Positions 25,401 to 33,527 of a stretch of 64,000 nt of DNA are shown piece after piece. How positions within the stretch are numbered: the first letter of the stretch is position 1; each line of letters starts with the position of its first letter. The stretch is from JAPLSN01 sp964482955 (GTDB taxonomy: Bacteria > Spirochaetota > Spirochaetia > Treponematales > UBA12059), in contig CAYZZW010000008.1 in assembly GCA_964482955.1 (NCBI GenBank), forward strand, positions 12,170 to 76,169, in the 5' to 3' direction. Both the position numbers and the translations under genes were made by a program. Below the pieces are notes generated by a model. It saw nothing but the letters and a program-made list of their open reading frames with translations. It did no database searches and was not told the origin of the DNA.

Positions 25401-25944
25401 ATTAACTCTGGGCACGGATGTTGCAGAGCTCCAAGGCGTGAAGCAGGAAGCCGAAGCCCTGTGTAACAGCAGGGGCTTACTGAGCCAGCCAGATCCGGTA
25501 CTCCCTTTACTGCGCAAAGCCGCTGAGGTGGCACGTAGAAGGATTATGGAAGCGTGGCACGTCTGGCGAACCAATTATGAGGTCGAGCGGGAACAGATGC
25601 AGCACGACCCCGATTGGGCACACGCCGACGCAAACGCACAAGCAGCCATGATGGCCCGAGTTGGCCTACGGGAGCTTGGTAATCCCGATCTGGCTACCGA
25701 CGACAAGGTGCTGGCAAGCCTTCAGGCTCAAACCCTGTCTACCTGGCAGGATCAGACCGATGCCTTAGGCGGGCGCTTTGCAAAATTGCGGCACGAGCTT
25801 ATGCAAGCCAGGCAACCCAAAACCCAAGCCATGAAGGTTCCCCGCGGCGTAATAAACAACCAGGCCGAACTGGAAGATTATATCAAAGAGCTGCGCAGGC
25901 AGGTAGAACCGGCTTTGGCCCAGGGGCCGGTAATTCTGGAGTAA
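22489..25944 (+). CDS. brxC: BrxC, large P-loop ATPase of BREX
   Basis: 1151 residues, close to the usual 1,200 for BrxC. Walker A is GFFGSGKSH (76-84), and the Walker B-like strand is LTLIILDEMQQYIG in the first third. The family signature region LLVATGQNALSG follows, then long helical segments to the C-terminus. BrxC is a STAND/ORC-like ATPase needed for both host methylation and phage exclusion. No interruption is visible. It ends four bases before pglX, as is normal in this operon. Confidence 0.93.
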   Translation: MLNKDIFHSNPKEIFWKNQGVAKVDGHKFTQNLDELKFEVQHFVCEGQYKKGLEKILRNYLDHLGQDEQKTAWVSGFFGSGKSHLCKMLRALWENTELPGGITARGAANLPEEILILLKDLDTEAKRHGGLVAVSGTLSAGNTAFIRRTLAELVFDSRGLPADIPKGRFILWLRQEGIEDKVRVALESKGKIWDRELNNFRLSITLHQCLSEVQPALGDPATVRDLLKAQYPGVGNEDITNEELKNILIEVLAPNGKLPLTLIILDEMQQYIGADGDRSMAVQELTQLLVSSFGGKLLLVATGQNALSGTANLRKLMDRYTVSVDLQDADVDTVVRKTVLLKKPGIKELKQLLDNREGEISRHLHGQSAYQFKQSDSEYMAADYPLLATRRRLWESIQRAMDGAGTNSQLRGQLRLVYESLQDYADKPLGQVVRGDYIFDRNNTGMLQASILTNELNNEIQVLLAKDNPEEQLQGRILSMVFLLNRLNHLNQDDKKVSATEGTLTDLLLEDLYNRPALESKMTAALEALVKKGLLQRIDGAYLIQTKEGNAWHQTFEQEKNALANNPGSRDSKRLEFLKSTFKTELAGLVNIFMGATAQPHPVEIAWGPTPTASAKGISVWVQEGGSTTEDQVLKLAQSNRDGHIVYVFIPRESSGDLSTQIVEIASAEQTLQLKVSSHGAEAEMARQAMQDIKKNAESKARAILADMILMTKVWISGGILMDGITLRGKIEDACSKMLARKYPDFAKGDQNGWPDVLLQCKQGSSDNLERLLSYNGNLAEHPAVRQVQNHIGASAKWADITLYFEAAPYGWSVDTTEGILYLLWALNLIEVHLAGQNAPSIGSTDRRELRKSTVTTNLIQITPEDKMKWRGIMNALDPKGPTIQGKELESENEGFKALYTQYQSSGGSAPAPTPEPCGLVEEAHAMGQGNQRFKFLADHAPEFKELIKVWIERRDSLASRQKTWEKLNDLLTLGTDVAELQGVKQEAEALCNSRGLLSQPDPVLPLLRKAAEVARRRIMEAWHVWRTNYEVEREQMQHDPDWAHADANAQAAMMARVGLRELGNPDLATDDKVLASLQAQTLSTWQDQTDALGGRFAKLRHELMQARQPKTQAMKVPRGVINNQAELEDYIKELRRQVEPALAQGPVILE

Positions 25945-25947
25945 GCA

Positions 25948-28900
25948 ATGAATCGACCCAACCTAAGTAAAACCCAACGTGATGCGCTAGAAAACCTTAT
26001 AAAGAAAAATGCCCGTCCTGTGGTAGAAAAAGCTGCCAGACACGAGCTGACCCGTTTAGGCATTCCCTCTGCCTCTCCTCCAACCTATCTGTCGGAGGAT
26101 GAAAAGACTATTCGCCGGGATTTGCGAGTTCATGGGCGGCAGCTGGGCGACCACAAGCATGGTGACGATAGCCAAGATATCGACCTTCTAGTCGAGGAAA
26201 TTGGCTATGAACACTGGCACCGTATGCTTTTTGCCCGTTTTCTAATTGAGAATGAGCTATTGATACACCCCGAGCATGGTGTCGCGCTTAGTGCCGATGA
26301 GCTGGAACATGCGGCGCAAAAGCATAGCCGTACCATGTGGCAGCAAGCAGGCCTGTGGGCGTGCAAAATGTTGCCTCAGATTTTCCGCAATGACCACCCA
26401 GCCTTTTGGATACGTCTGGACGACATTGCCGAACGAGAGCTAGAAGGATTCTTGTCCAGCCTACCCAAAGAGGTTTTTACCGCCGGAGACAGCCTAGGCT
26501 GGGTATATCAATTCTGGCAGACACAACGCAAGGATGAGGTAAACAAGAGCGAGGTAAAGATAGGCGCCCGGGAGCTTCCTGCGGTGACACAGCTGTTTAC
26601 CGAGCCCTACATGGTCAGCTTTTTATTGGACAATGGCCTTGGCGCTTGGTGGGCAGCCCAAAGACTTAGTGACGAGGACCTATTCAACGCCAGATCGGAA
26701 GCGGAACTGCGGCAAAAAGCTGCCGTTCCTGGGGTGCCCCTGGATTACCTCCGCTTTGTAAAAACCGATGGTGGAGCTTGGGAGCCGGCTGCCGGTATCT
26801 TTGTCCAATGGCCCCAAAGCCTTTCGGAGTTCAAGGTATTGGACCCCTGCTGCGGTTCGGGACATTTTTTGGTGGCTCTTTTAGAAATGCTGGTGCCCCT
26901 ACGCATGCAGCTGGAAGGCTTAAGCGCCAAGGAAGCCTGCAAACTGGTACTAAGCCAGAACCTGCATGGCCTAGAACTGGACAAGCGCTGCGTGGAACTG
27001 GCGGCGTTTAATCTGGCTCTGGCAGCCTGGCGCTTCCCAGGAGCAGGTGGCTATCGGCCGTTGCCGGAATTGCATGTAGCCTGTAGTGGCTTAGGGCTTG
27101 GAGCAGCAAAGCAGGAATGGTCAGATCGCTTTGCGCTAAAGGGTAAAAACCAAAAAATCGCCATGGAGTGGCTCTATGAAACCTTCCAGCATGCTCCGGT
27201 GCTAGGGAGCCTTATCAACCCCACCCGCATGGGCAACACGGTTTTACCAAGCTGGCAAGAGCTTTCTAGCCTATTTTTGGATGCAGTAAAAACCGACGAC
27301 CACAGCGAGACCCACGAGGCCGGCGTGGTAGCCCAGGGACTTACCAAGGCCGCTGAACTGCTGGCTACTCAATTTGACTGGGTGATCACCAATCCTCCGT
27401 ATCTTGGATCAGGTGATCAGTGCGAATTACTTCGTGATTTCTGCAAAAAACACTATTCAGCATCACAACGCGAGCTTGGACCAGTATTTCTAGAAAGATG
27501 TCTTGAATTTTGTAAGCCGTTTGGCGTTACAAGTCTCGTACTTAAGCAAGAATGGCTATTTCTATCAGGGTACAAAAAACTACGGGAGAAAACACTTAAA
27601 AACGATACCTGGCACATGGTAATTCGGCTTGGTGAGCATGGCTTTGAATCACAAGCAGCCGCTGGTGCATTTCCAGCTCTTTCTATCATTTCAAAAGGAA
27701 GATCAGCAGGAGCCCTGGGGGCTTTGGAGACTTTTGATAGTACTACGGCGCAATGGATACGCGGAGTGGACGTGATGGACCTGCCCAACGCAACCGAAAA
27801 AGCTGCTGGCCTGATCAGCGCCGAAGTTAAAAGCATGGAACAGGAGAAGCAGCTAGAGAATCCGGATGCGAGAATTGGTTATATTGATAATATCGAATTG
27901 CCTTTGCTAAAAACAGAATCAGATAGTAGATGGGGACTAAGAACTGCTGATACAAATAGATTCATTTTTTATTTTTGGGAAATATCATCGATAACTGAAG
28001 AATGGAGTTTTCATCAGAGTTCTATTAAAGAAACTTCTTTTTGGTCAGGAAGGAGTTATATCATATTCTGGCAAAATGGCAAAGGAATAATTAAAAATCT
28101 AGCTGATCTTGGTTTGGCGAGTATTCAAGGCGAAGATGCATGGGGGAAAAAAGGAATTGTTGTCAGTTTAATGAGAACACTTCCAATTACTATTTATAGC
28201 GGTAATCTTTTTGATAATAATTGCGCTGTTATTTGGCCAAACAATGAAAAGAACCTAAACCCAATATATGCGTTTTGCGCATCATCTGATTTTAATAAAG
28301 CGGTACGTCAAATTGATCAAAAAATGAATCTCACCAATCAGACTCTGCTAAAGATCCCCTTTAATCTGGATCACTGGCAGAAGGTCGCGGAGGAACAATA
28401 CCCCAACAGCTTGCCCAAGCCCTACACCAATGATCCCACCCAGTGGATCTTCCACGGTCATCCTACCGGGTCCGTAGTCTGGGATGAGGCTACCAAACGC
28501 ACCACTTCCGCCGGACACCGACTAGACGCCACAGTGCTTCAGGTGGCCGTGACTAGACTCCTAGGCTACCGCTGGCCGGCTGAGCTTGACCCAGCTATGG
28601 AACTGGCCCCCGAACAGCGGGCCTGGGTAGACCAATGCACCAATCTACTACCCTTGGCCGACGACGATGGCATAGTTTGCATTCCGCCGGTACGTGGCGA
28701 GCGGGCCGCCACCGAGCGCCTGCGAGCCATGTTGCAAGCTAGTTACGGTGGCACCGTGGACGAAGACTTCCTCTTGGCCACCTGCGATTGCGCTGGTCTT
28801 ACCCTGGAAACTTGGCTGCGGGACAAGTTCTTTGAGCAGCACTGCAAGCTCTTTGGCCATCGACCCTTTGTCTGGCACATTTGGGACGGCGACCCCAAGG

Positions 28901-29358
28901 GTTTCTCGGCCCTGGTCAACTACCACAAGCTGGATACCTCCAACCTGGAACGCCTTACCTACACCTACCTGGGCGACTGGATAAACCAAAAGGACGAAGA
29001 AGCCAAGCGCAACGTAGCCGGAGCTGACGTTTTGGCCCAAAAAGCCCGTGCCCTGCAAGGTAAGCTAAAACTTATCTTGGCAGGCGAAGCCCCCTACGAC
29101 ATCTTTGTCCGCTGGAAGCCGCTCAAGGATCAGCCCCTGGGCTGGAACCCCGACCTCAACGACGGCGTACGCCTGAATATCCGGCCCTTCGTTACCGCAG
29201 AAGTACTACGGCACTACAAAAAGCCCAAGCTCAATATCAACTGGGACAAAGATCGAGGCAAAGACGTAGAGTCGGCTCCCTGGTACCCCGTGCACAAGGG
29301 CGAGCGGATTAATGATTGGCATACGACGCTGGAAGAGAAAAAACGTGGTAAATTGTGA
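25948..29358 (+). CDS. pglX: PglX, BREX adenine-specific DNA methyltransferase
   Basis: 1136 residues. The SAM motif LDPCCGSGHF starts at residue 298 and the catalytic NPPY is at 482-485, the arrangement of N6-adenine methyltransferases of the BREX type. PglX marks a non-palindromic site on host DNA, usually one strand of a 6-bp motif. Residues about 640-800, in the target-recognition region, are encoded by visibly AT-richer DNA than both sides, which suggests exchange of the specificity segment. The gene is intact, with no phase-variable homopolymer seen. Confidence 0.93.
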   Translation: MNRPNLSKTQRDALENLIKKNARPVVEKAARHELTRLGIPSASPPTYLSEDEKTIRRDLRVHGRQLGDHKHGDDSQDIDLLVEEIGYEHWHRMLFARFLIENELLIHPEHGVALSADELEHAAQKHSRTMWQQAGLWACKMLPQIFRNDHPAFWIRLDDIAERELEGFLSSLPKEVFTAGDSLGWVYQFWQTQRKDEVNKSEVKIGARELPAVTQLFTEPYMVSFLLDNGLGAWWAAQRLSDEDLFNARSEAELRQKAAVPGVPLDYLRFVKTDGGAWEPAAGIFVQWPQSLSEFKVLDPCCGSGHFLVALLEMLVPLRMQLEGLSAKEACKLVLSQNLHGLELDKRCVELAAFNLALAAWRFPGAGGYRPLPELHVACSGLGLGAAKQEWSDRFALKGKNQKIAMEWLYETFQHAPVLGSLINPTRMGNTVLPSWQELSSLFLDAVKTDDHSETHEAGVVAQGLTKAAELLATQFDWVITNPPYLGSGDQCELLRDFCKKHYSASQRELGPVFLERCLEFCKPFGVTSLVLKQEWLFLSGYKKLREKTLKNDTWHMVIRLGEHGFESQAAAGAFPALSIISKGRSAGALGALETFDSTTAQWIRGVDVMDLPNATEKAAGLISAEVKSMEQEKQLENPDARIGYIDNIELPLLKTESDSRWGLRTADTNRFIFYFWEISSITEEWSFHQSSIKETSFWSGRSYIIFWQNGKGIIKNLADLGLASIQGEDAWGKKGIVVSLMRTLPITIYSGNLFDNNCAVIWPNNEKNLNPIYAFCASSDFNKAVRQIDQKMNLTNQTLLKIPFNLDHWQKVAEEQYPNSLPKPYTNDPTQWIFHGHPTGSVVWDEATKRTTSAGHRLDATVLQVAVTRLLGYRWPAELDPAMELAPEQRAWVDQCTNLLPLADDDGIVCIPPVRGERAATERLRAMLQASYGGTVDEDFLLATCDCAGLTLETWLRDKFFEQHCKLFGHRPFVWHIWDGDPKGFSALVNYHKLDTSNLERLTYTYLGDWINQKDEEAKRNVAGADVLAQKARALQGKLKLILAGEAPYDIFVRWKPLKDQPLGWNPDLNDGVRLNIRPFVTAEVLRHYKKPKLNINWDKDRGKDVESAPWYPVHKGERINDWHTTLEEKKRGKL

Positions 29359-29404
29359 CTATTAACGATTTTAGAACGCAAAGTGAAAGTTAAAGGAGCA
29401 TACT

Positions 29405-31075
29405 ATGGACCAAATTAGCGCAGACTTGAAACCACTAAAAAGAATATTAACCGATGAAGATTTTTTCTATCAGATTCCAAATTACCAAAGACCATATGCT
29501 TGGGACAAGGAAAACATCTCAGAGCTGGTCGACGACCTCACCAAAGCCTTTTCCGATTCCCAGGAGTCAGAGTACTTTTGCGGTTCACTAGTAACGGTCT
29601 ACAATGAAAATGACAGGCGCCATGACGTGATTGACGGTCAACAGCGGTTGACCACCTTTACCATCCTGGCCTGTGTGGTGCGTGACATTTATGGGCAAAG
29701 CCTTGAATCCAGGACAAAAAGCTACATTAGCAAGTCGATCCACGATGAGCATGAACAGTCCAAACACAAACTACGTTTTCATACTGGTGACAACAAGCAC
29801 GTCGACTTCGTGAACGAAATCATCAACGGTATTCAATTCCAGGATGTCAAGAATATTGAACGATCCTTCCAATCCAGATACCTGCAAAACGCCCATTACA
29901 TCAGGAAGTTTCTGGCAGAGAAGATCTCCGAGTATAATATTGCCATCAATGATTTTATACTGTGGCTCTATGAAAAAGTAGTGCTTACGGTCATCATGAC
30001 CCAATCCTTAGACAACGCCATCCGCATCTTCAATGTCCTCAATGACCGTGGCATGCCGTTGACTGCTATGGATATTCTGAAATCGACCTTGATGCAAGGT
30101 TTGCCTGCTGAAAAGGACCGGATTGCCTTCCAGCACCGCTGGGAACAAATCAACAACCGCTTCTTGCCCGACGATTCGTTCAGCTTTGAAGATATGCTTA
30201 ATACCTACCTGTACTTCAAGCTGACCAGCAACCCCACCCGACGCCTTGATCAGGAACTGTTGGACATCTTCAAAAAGGAAAAAACCGATCCCCTTGCCGC
30301 CATTTACGAAGTCGACAATTTCTGCAGTGCCTATCTGAACATGCTCAATGATCAGGATAAAAACATTTACCTGCTCAGATACTTGCAGCATCGCATTTAC
30401 TGGCATTCGATTCTGGCGACCGCTTTCTTCGTGAAGTATGAAAATGTAGCCGGCCTCAAGAGCGTCTTAGCTGCCTATTACTATCAATCCTGGATTTCAG
30501 GAGCAACAGTAGCGCGAATCAAGCAGACATCCTTCAATGTACTCAAAAGTGTTAAAGAGAAAAAGCCACTCGATATTATTAAACAGCAGTGCAAGGGAAA
30601 CTTGGATACTTATGGAACGACGAATGGTTTCTTAGATGAACTTGCAAGCTCATATATTTACTCACGCAATTGGGCTCGTCCCATACTTTTGTTATTGGAG
30701 TATTTTTCGCACGATGACAGCGTTGTTAATTTTATTCCTCTAACGCCACAACTCCAGGTAGAGCATATACTGCCTCAGACCTCCGATAACGAGTCAGCTG
30801 ATTGGCAATTATTGTTTAGCAAGGAGGAAAGAGACACGTTAACCAACAGCCTTGGGAATCTCACACTCCTGTCACAACGAAAGAATGTCCAAGCTTCCAA
30901 TTTTTCCTTTGCCGATAAGAAAATAGACTATGGCAAAACAGATGGTTTAACAACTTCGTTCAATATCACAAAGCAATTATTAGAAATCCCTCAATGGACT
31001 CCTGTTGAGTTAAAGAAGCGCCATCAAAAACTAGAGGAAGCAATAAGAAAGTATCTAGATATTTTCCATGACTAA
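29405..31075 (+). CDS. brxU: BrxU/GmrSD-like type IV restriction enzyme (DUF262 + DUF1524)
   Basis: 556 residues. The N-terminal DUF262 domain has YQIPNYQRPYAW and DVIDGQQRLTTF (DGQQR at 77-81). The C-terminal DUF1524 HNH-like domain has VEHILPQ (E453, H454) and SLGNLTLLSQRKN. Together they match GmrSD fusions that cut DNA carrying modified cytosines. BrxU is the name given to such an enzyme embedded in a BREX locus of Escherichia fergusonii, and this gene stands between pglX and pglZ. It would remove phages whose DNA modification defeats BREX. A clear AAAGGAG site precedes the start. Confidence 0.88.
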   Translation: MDQISADLKPLKRILTDEDFFYQIPNYQRPYAWDKENISELVDDLTKAFSDSQESEYFCGSLVTVYNENDRRHDVIDGQQRLTTFTILACVVRDIYGQSLESRTKSYISKSIHDEHEQSKHKLRFHTGDNKHVDFVNEIINGIQFQDVKNIERSFQSRYLQNAHYIRKFLAEKISEYNIAINDFILWLYEKVVLTVIMTQSLDNAIRIFNVLNDRGMPLTAMDILKSTLMQGLPAEKDRIAFQHRWEQINNRFLPDDSFSFEDMLNTYLYFKLTSNPTRRLDQELLDIFKKEKTDPLAAIYEVDNFCSAYLNMLNDQDKNIYLLRYLQHRIYWHSILATAFFVKYENVAGLKSVLAAYYYQSWISGATVARIKQTSFNVLKSVKEKKPLDIIKQQCKGNLDTYGTTNGFLDELASSYIYSRNWARPILLLLEYFSHDDSVVNFIPLTPQLQVEHILPQTSDNESADWQLLFSKEERDTLTNSLGNLTLLSQRKNVQASNFSFADKKIDYGKTDGLTTSFNITKQLLEIPQWTPVELKKRHQKLEEAIRKYLDIFHD

Positions 31076-31239
31076 TAATAGAATTCATGCATGAGAACCT
31101 TGCAAGACTTGAGCTACCAACGATTACCCTACCATGTCTGGTCTAGGAGTGGTGTCGTGATAATAAAAAGCAGATCATTTTGGCGCCTAAACTACAAAAC
31201 CGAAACGCCCAAAAAACTATACCGCTGGAGCAAATCATT

Positions 31240-33525
31240 ATGAATTTGCAACAAAAGCTCATAAATCAAATATTAGAAAAATCTCAGTTCCAGCGCGGAC
31301 AAGAAGTATCGCCTGTATGCATCCTCTGGCCAGACAAAAATTTGGAATGGAAAGAATTTGTTCCACTATTAAGTAATGACAATCTACCAGTTCTTACCTT
31401 GGATTCCTATAATCCACAGAGCCTGTCTGGTCCGGCTTTATACATACTGTGGAATCTGCACCATGGAGTCCATGCTGGGATCCCCGTAGTCTATCTTCCT
31501 GGTGTAGGCGCGGAAGATCTAAAAGCAAGTGATACCTGCCCTCTTGAATGGCAACCCCTGGCAGCGCTTAGATATCAAAGTTCTCTTTTTATCCAGCCCA
31601 ATGGAAAGGACTGGACAATATCTTCATGGTTTAGCTCCGCGTCCGGTGCTGGACTAACTCTACAGGAAACAGATCAAGCCAGGGTTATGCTCCGTTCCAG
31701 CTTCAGACAGCTTCTACAAAAACCCGTGACTGAGCTCTCCAGTATCATGTGGACCACTGAAAACCTCACAGGAGCAGTAGTGAACGACCCTGTTCTTTCC
31801 GCACTGCTCTGGCTTGGCGGCGGAAAATCCGCCGTCCCATCCGAACACTGGGCAGCCTTTATTGAAAAAGCCAATCAGGATTTCGGTTTTAAACCAGAAA
31901 AACAAACTATGCGAGAAGTAGCAACCATGTTGCTTAGTGGTGAATCAACTAAGCTAGAGCCTCTTTGGTCAAGGTTTTTGGAAAACCCAGCGCGCTATCC
32001 AGACTTGATATCGCTTTTTGAGTCAGTTCCTATTCCCACCAATCGTGGCGATTCTCTGTTTGAGCCAGATTTTTCACGATACCCACAGTGGTTTAAGAAG
32101 CGCCACGAAGACTTGACAAATGAGTTACTCAGCTTAGGTCCTGTCACAGACCAGTTTCAGCTTATCTCTTATATAAACAAACTGTGGTCAGACTATAAAA
32201 CACTGGAAATTAGCCCATGGGTAACACCAAGCACTGCACCGCTTCTTGATCTACTCAAGAACCTTAGAAGTTTGGCAACAGCAATCCAGAAAAAGCCAAC
32301 TAACCATGATTGGCCATCCTTGATTACATGGTATTCCTCATCTGGCCTTGAGGCAGACAATATAATATTGCAGCTCTTAGGCTGGAAAAATGATCTAGGA
32401 TTAAGAACCTCGCTTCAGAGTATGTTACAAGCCCTGTATTTACCCTGGCTTGAATCAACCGCCAGAATAGTAGAAGAAGCATACAAAAAGGAACCTGAAT
32501 ACTTTTCGCATTTACCGCTTGGTAGCGACACAGCTTATATCCCTCAGGAAGCAGTGATTTTTGTTGATGCATTGCGTATGGATTTGGGTCAGGCATTGGC
32601 ACAAAAACTGGAACGAACAGGGCTTTTGGTCGAGATACGTTCAGGTCTAACTGTTCTACCGTCTACTACTTCTACCGCTAAAGCCGCTGTTTCACCCCTG
32701 GCTCCCTTTTTGAAGGGAGGCACCTTAAACTCAGATGATGCTTATCCCCTGTTTAATGGGAAGCCATGTAATGCAGATGCGCTCCGCAAGGGACTTATAG
32801 ACATGGGGTGGTCCATTCTTCAATCCAATCAACTTGATATAGCCGCGTACGGATGGCTGGAAAACAGCGAAATAGACTCCCGCGGACACGAAGGCATGCT
32901 CCCGGATCAATGGCCGGCTGTCTTGGATAGCATAGTATTTACTATTCAGAAGCTCCTCGAACAAGGCTGGAAAAGAGTTCGCGTTGTTACAGACCACGGA
33001 TTTCTCTTGACTCCTCTTGATCTTCCAAAAACCAAACTACCTCCTATTTTAGTTGACTCCAAAGGCGGCAGAGCCGCTATTATGAAACCTAACAGCGAAT
33101 TTCCTAACACCCCAGTTCCCTGGTTTTGGGATCCAGTGCAAAATTATAACGTGGCTCCCGGGATTACTACCTTCTATCAATCCAAATTTGCTCATGGTGG
33201 CTTAACCCTCCAAGAACTGGTTGTTCCAATGCTCTTGATTACTTCCAACGACTCCGCAAAGAGGGCTAACGCCAACCCAGTCGATGCTACATTGATTTGG
33301 AAAGGCTTAAGGCTCAGGATAGGAATGGATGAGCACCCAGAAAACTGGAAAATGGATCTTCGTCTTGATGCTGGAGATACTTCGACAAGTCTTTTAGGAG
33401 GATGTCGGCCACTCGCGTCATCTGTAGCCGTGGACGACGATTATTTGGGAAAAAAATCACATTTCCTCATTATTGACGAAAATGGCGTTCTAGTATTCCA
33501 GAAAGATACCATAATTGGAGAGTAA
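31240..33525 (+). CDS. pglZ: PglZ, BREX alkaline-phosphatase-like protein
   Basis: 761 residues from MNLQQKLINQILEKSQ; a TTG twenty codons upstream is a weaker start. The PglZ core shows AVIFVDALRMDLGQAL (metal-site D443) and VRVVTDHGFLL (D585, H586), the alkaline phosphatase-superfamily metal ligands. PglZ is required for BREX methylation and defence and probably acts as a nuclease or phosphodiesterase. An in-frame insert encodes PLAPFLKGG around residues 488-496 from a DNA hairpin, discussed separately. It ends two bases before brxL. Confidence 0.92.
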   Translation: MNLQQKLINQILEKSQFQRGQEVSPVCILWPDKNLEWKEFVPLLSNDNLPVLTLDSYNPQSLSGPALYILWNLHHGVHAGIPVVYLPGVGAEDLKASDTCPLEWQPLAALRYQSSLFIQPNGKDWTISSWFSSASGAGLTLQETDQARVMLRSSFRQLLQKPVTELSSIMWTTENLTGAVVNDPVLSALLWLGGGKSAVPSEHWAAFIEKANQDFGFKPEKQTMREVATMLLSGESTKLEPLWSRFLENPARYPDLISLFESVPIPTNRGDSLFEPDFSRYPQWFKKRHEDLTNELLSLGPVTDQFQLISYINKLWSDYKTLEISPWVTPSTAPLLDLLKNLRSLATAIQKKPTNHDWPSLITWYSSSGLEADNIILQLLGWKNDLGLRTSLQSMLQALYLPWLESTARIVEEAYKKEPEYFSHLPLGSDTAYIPQEAVIFVDALRMDLGQALAQKLERTGLLVEIRSGLTVLPSTTSTAKAAVSPLAPFLKGGTLNSDDAYPLFNGKPCNADALRKGLIDMGWSILQSNQLDIAAYGWLENSEIDSRGHEGMLPDQWPAVLDSIVFTIQKLLEQGWKRVRVVTDHGFLLTPLDLPKTKLPPILVDSKGGRAAIMKPNSEFPNTPVPWFWDPVQNYNVAPGITTFYQSKFAHGGLTLQELVVPMLLITSNDSAKRANANPVDATLIWKGLRLRIGMDEHPENWKMDLRLDAGDTSTSLLGGCRPLASSVAVDDDYLGKKSHFLIIDENGVLVFQKDTIIGE

Positions 33526-33527
33526 CC

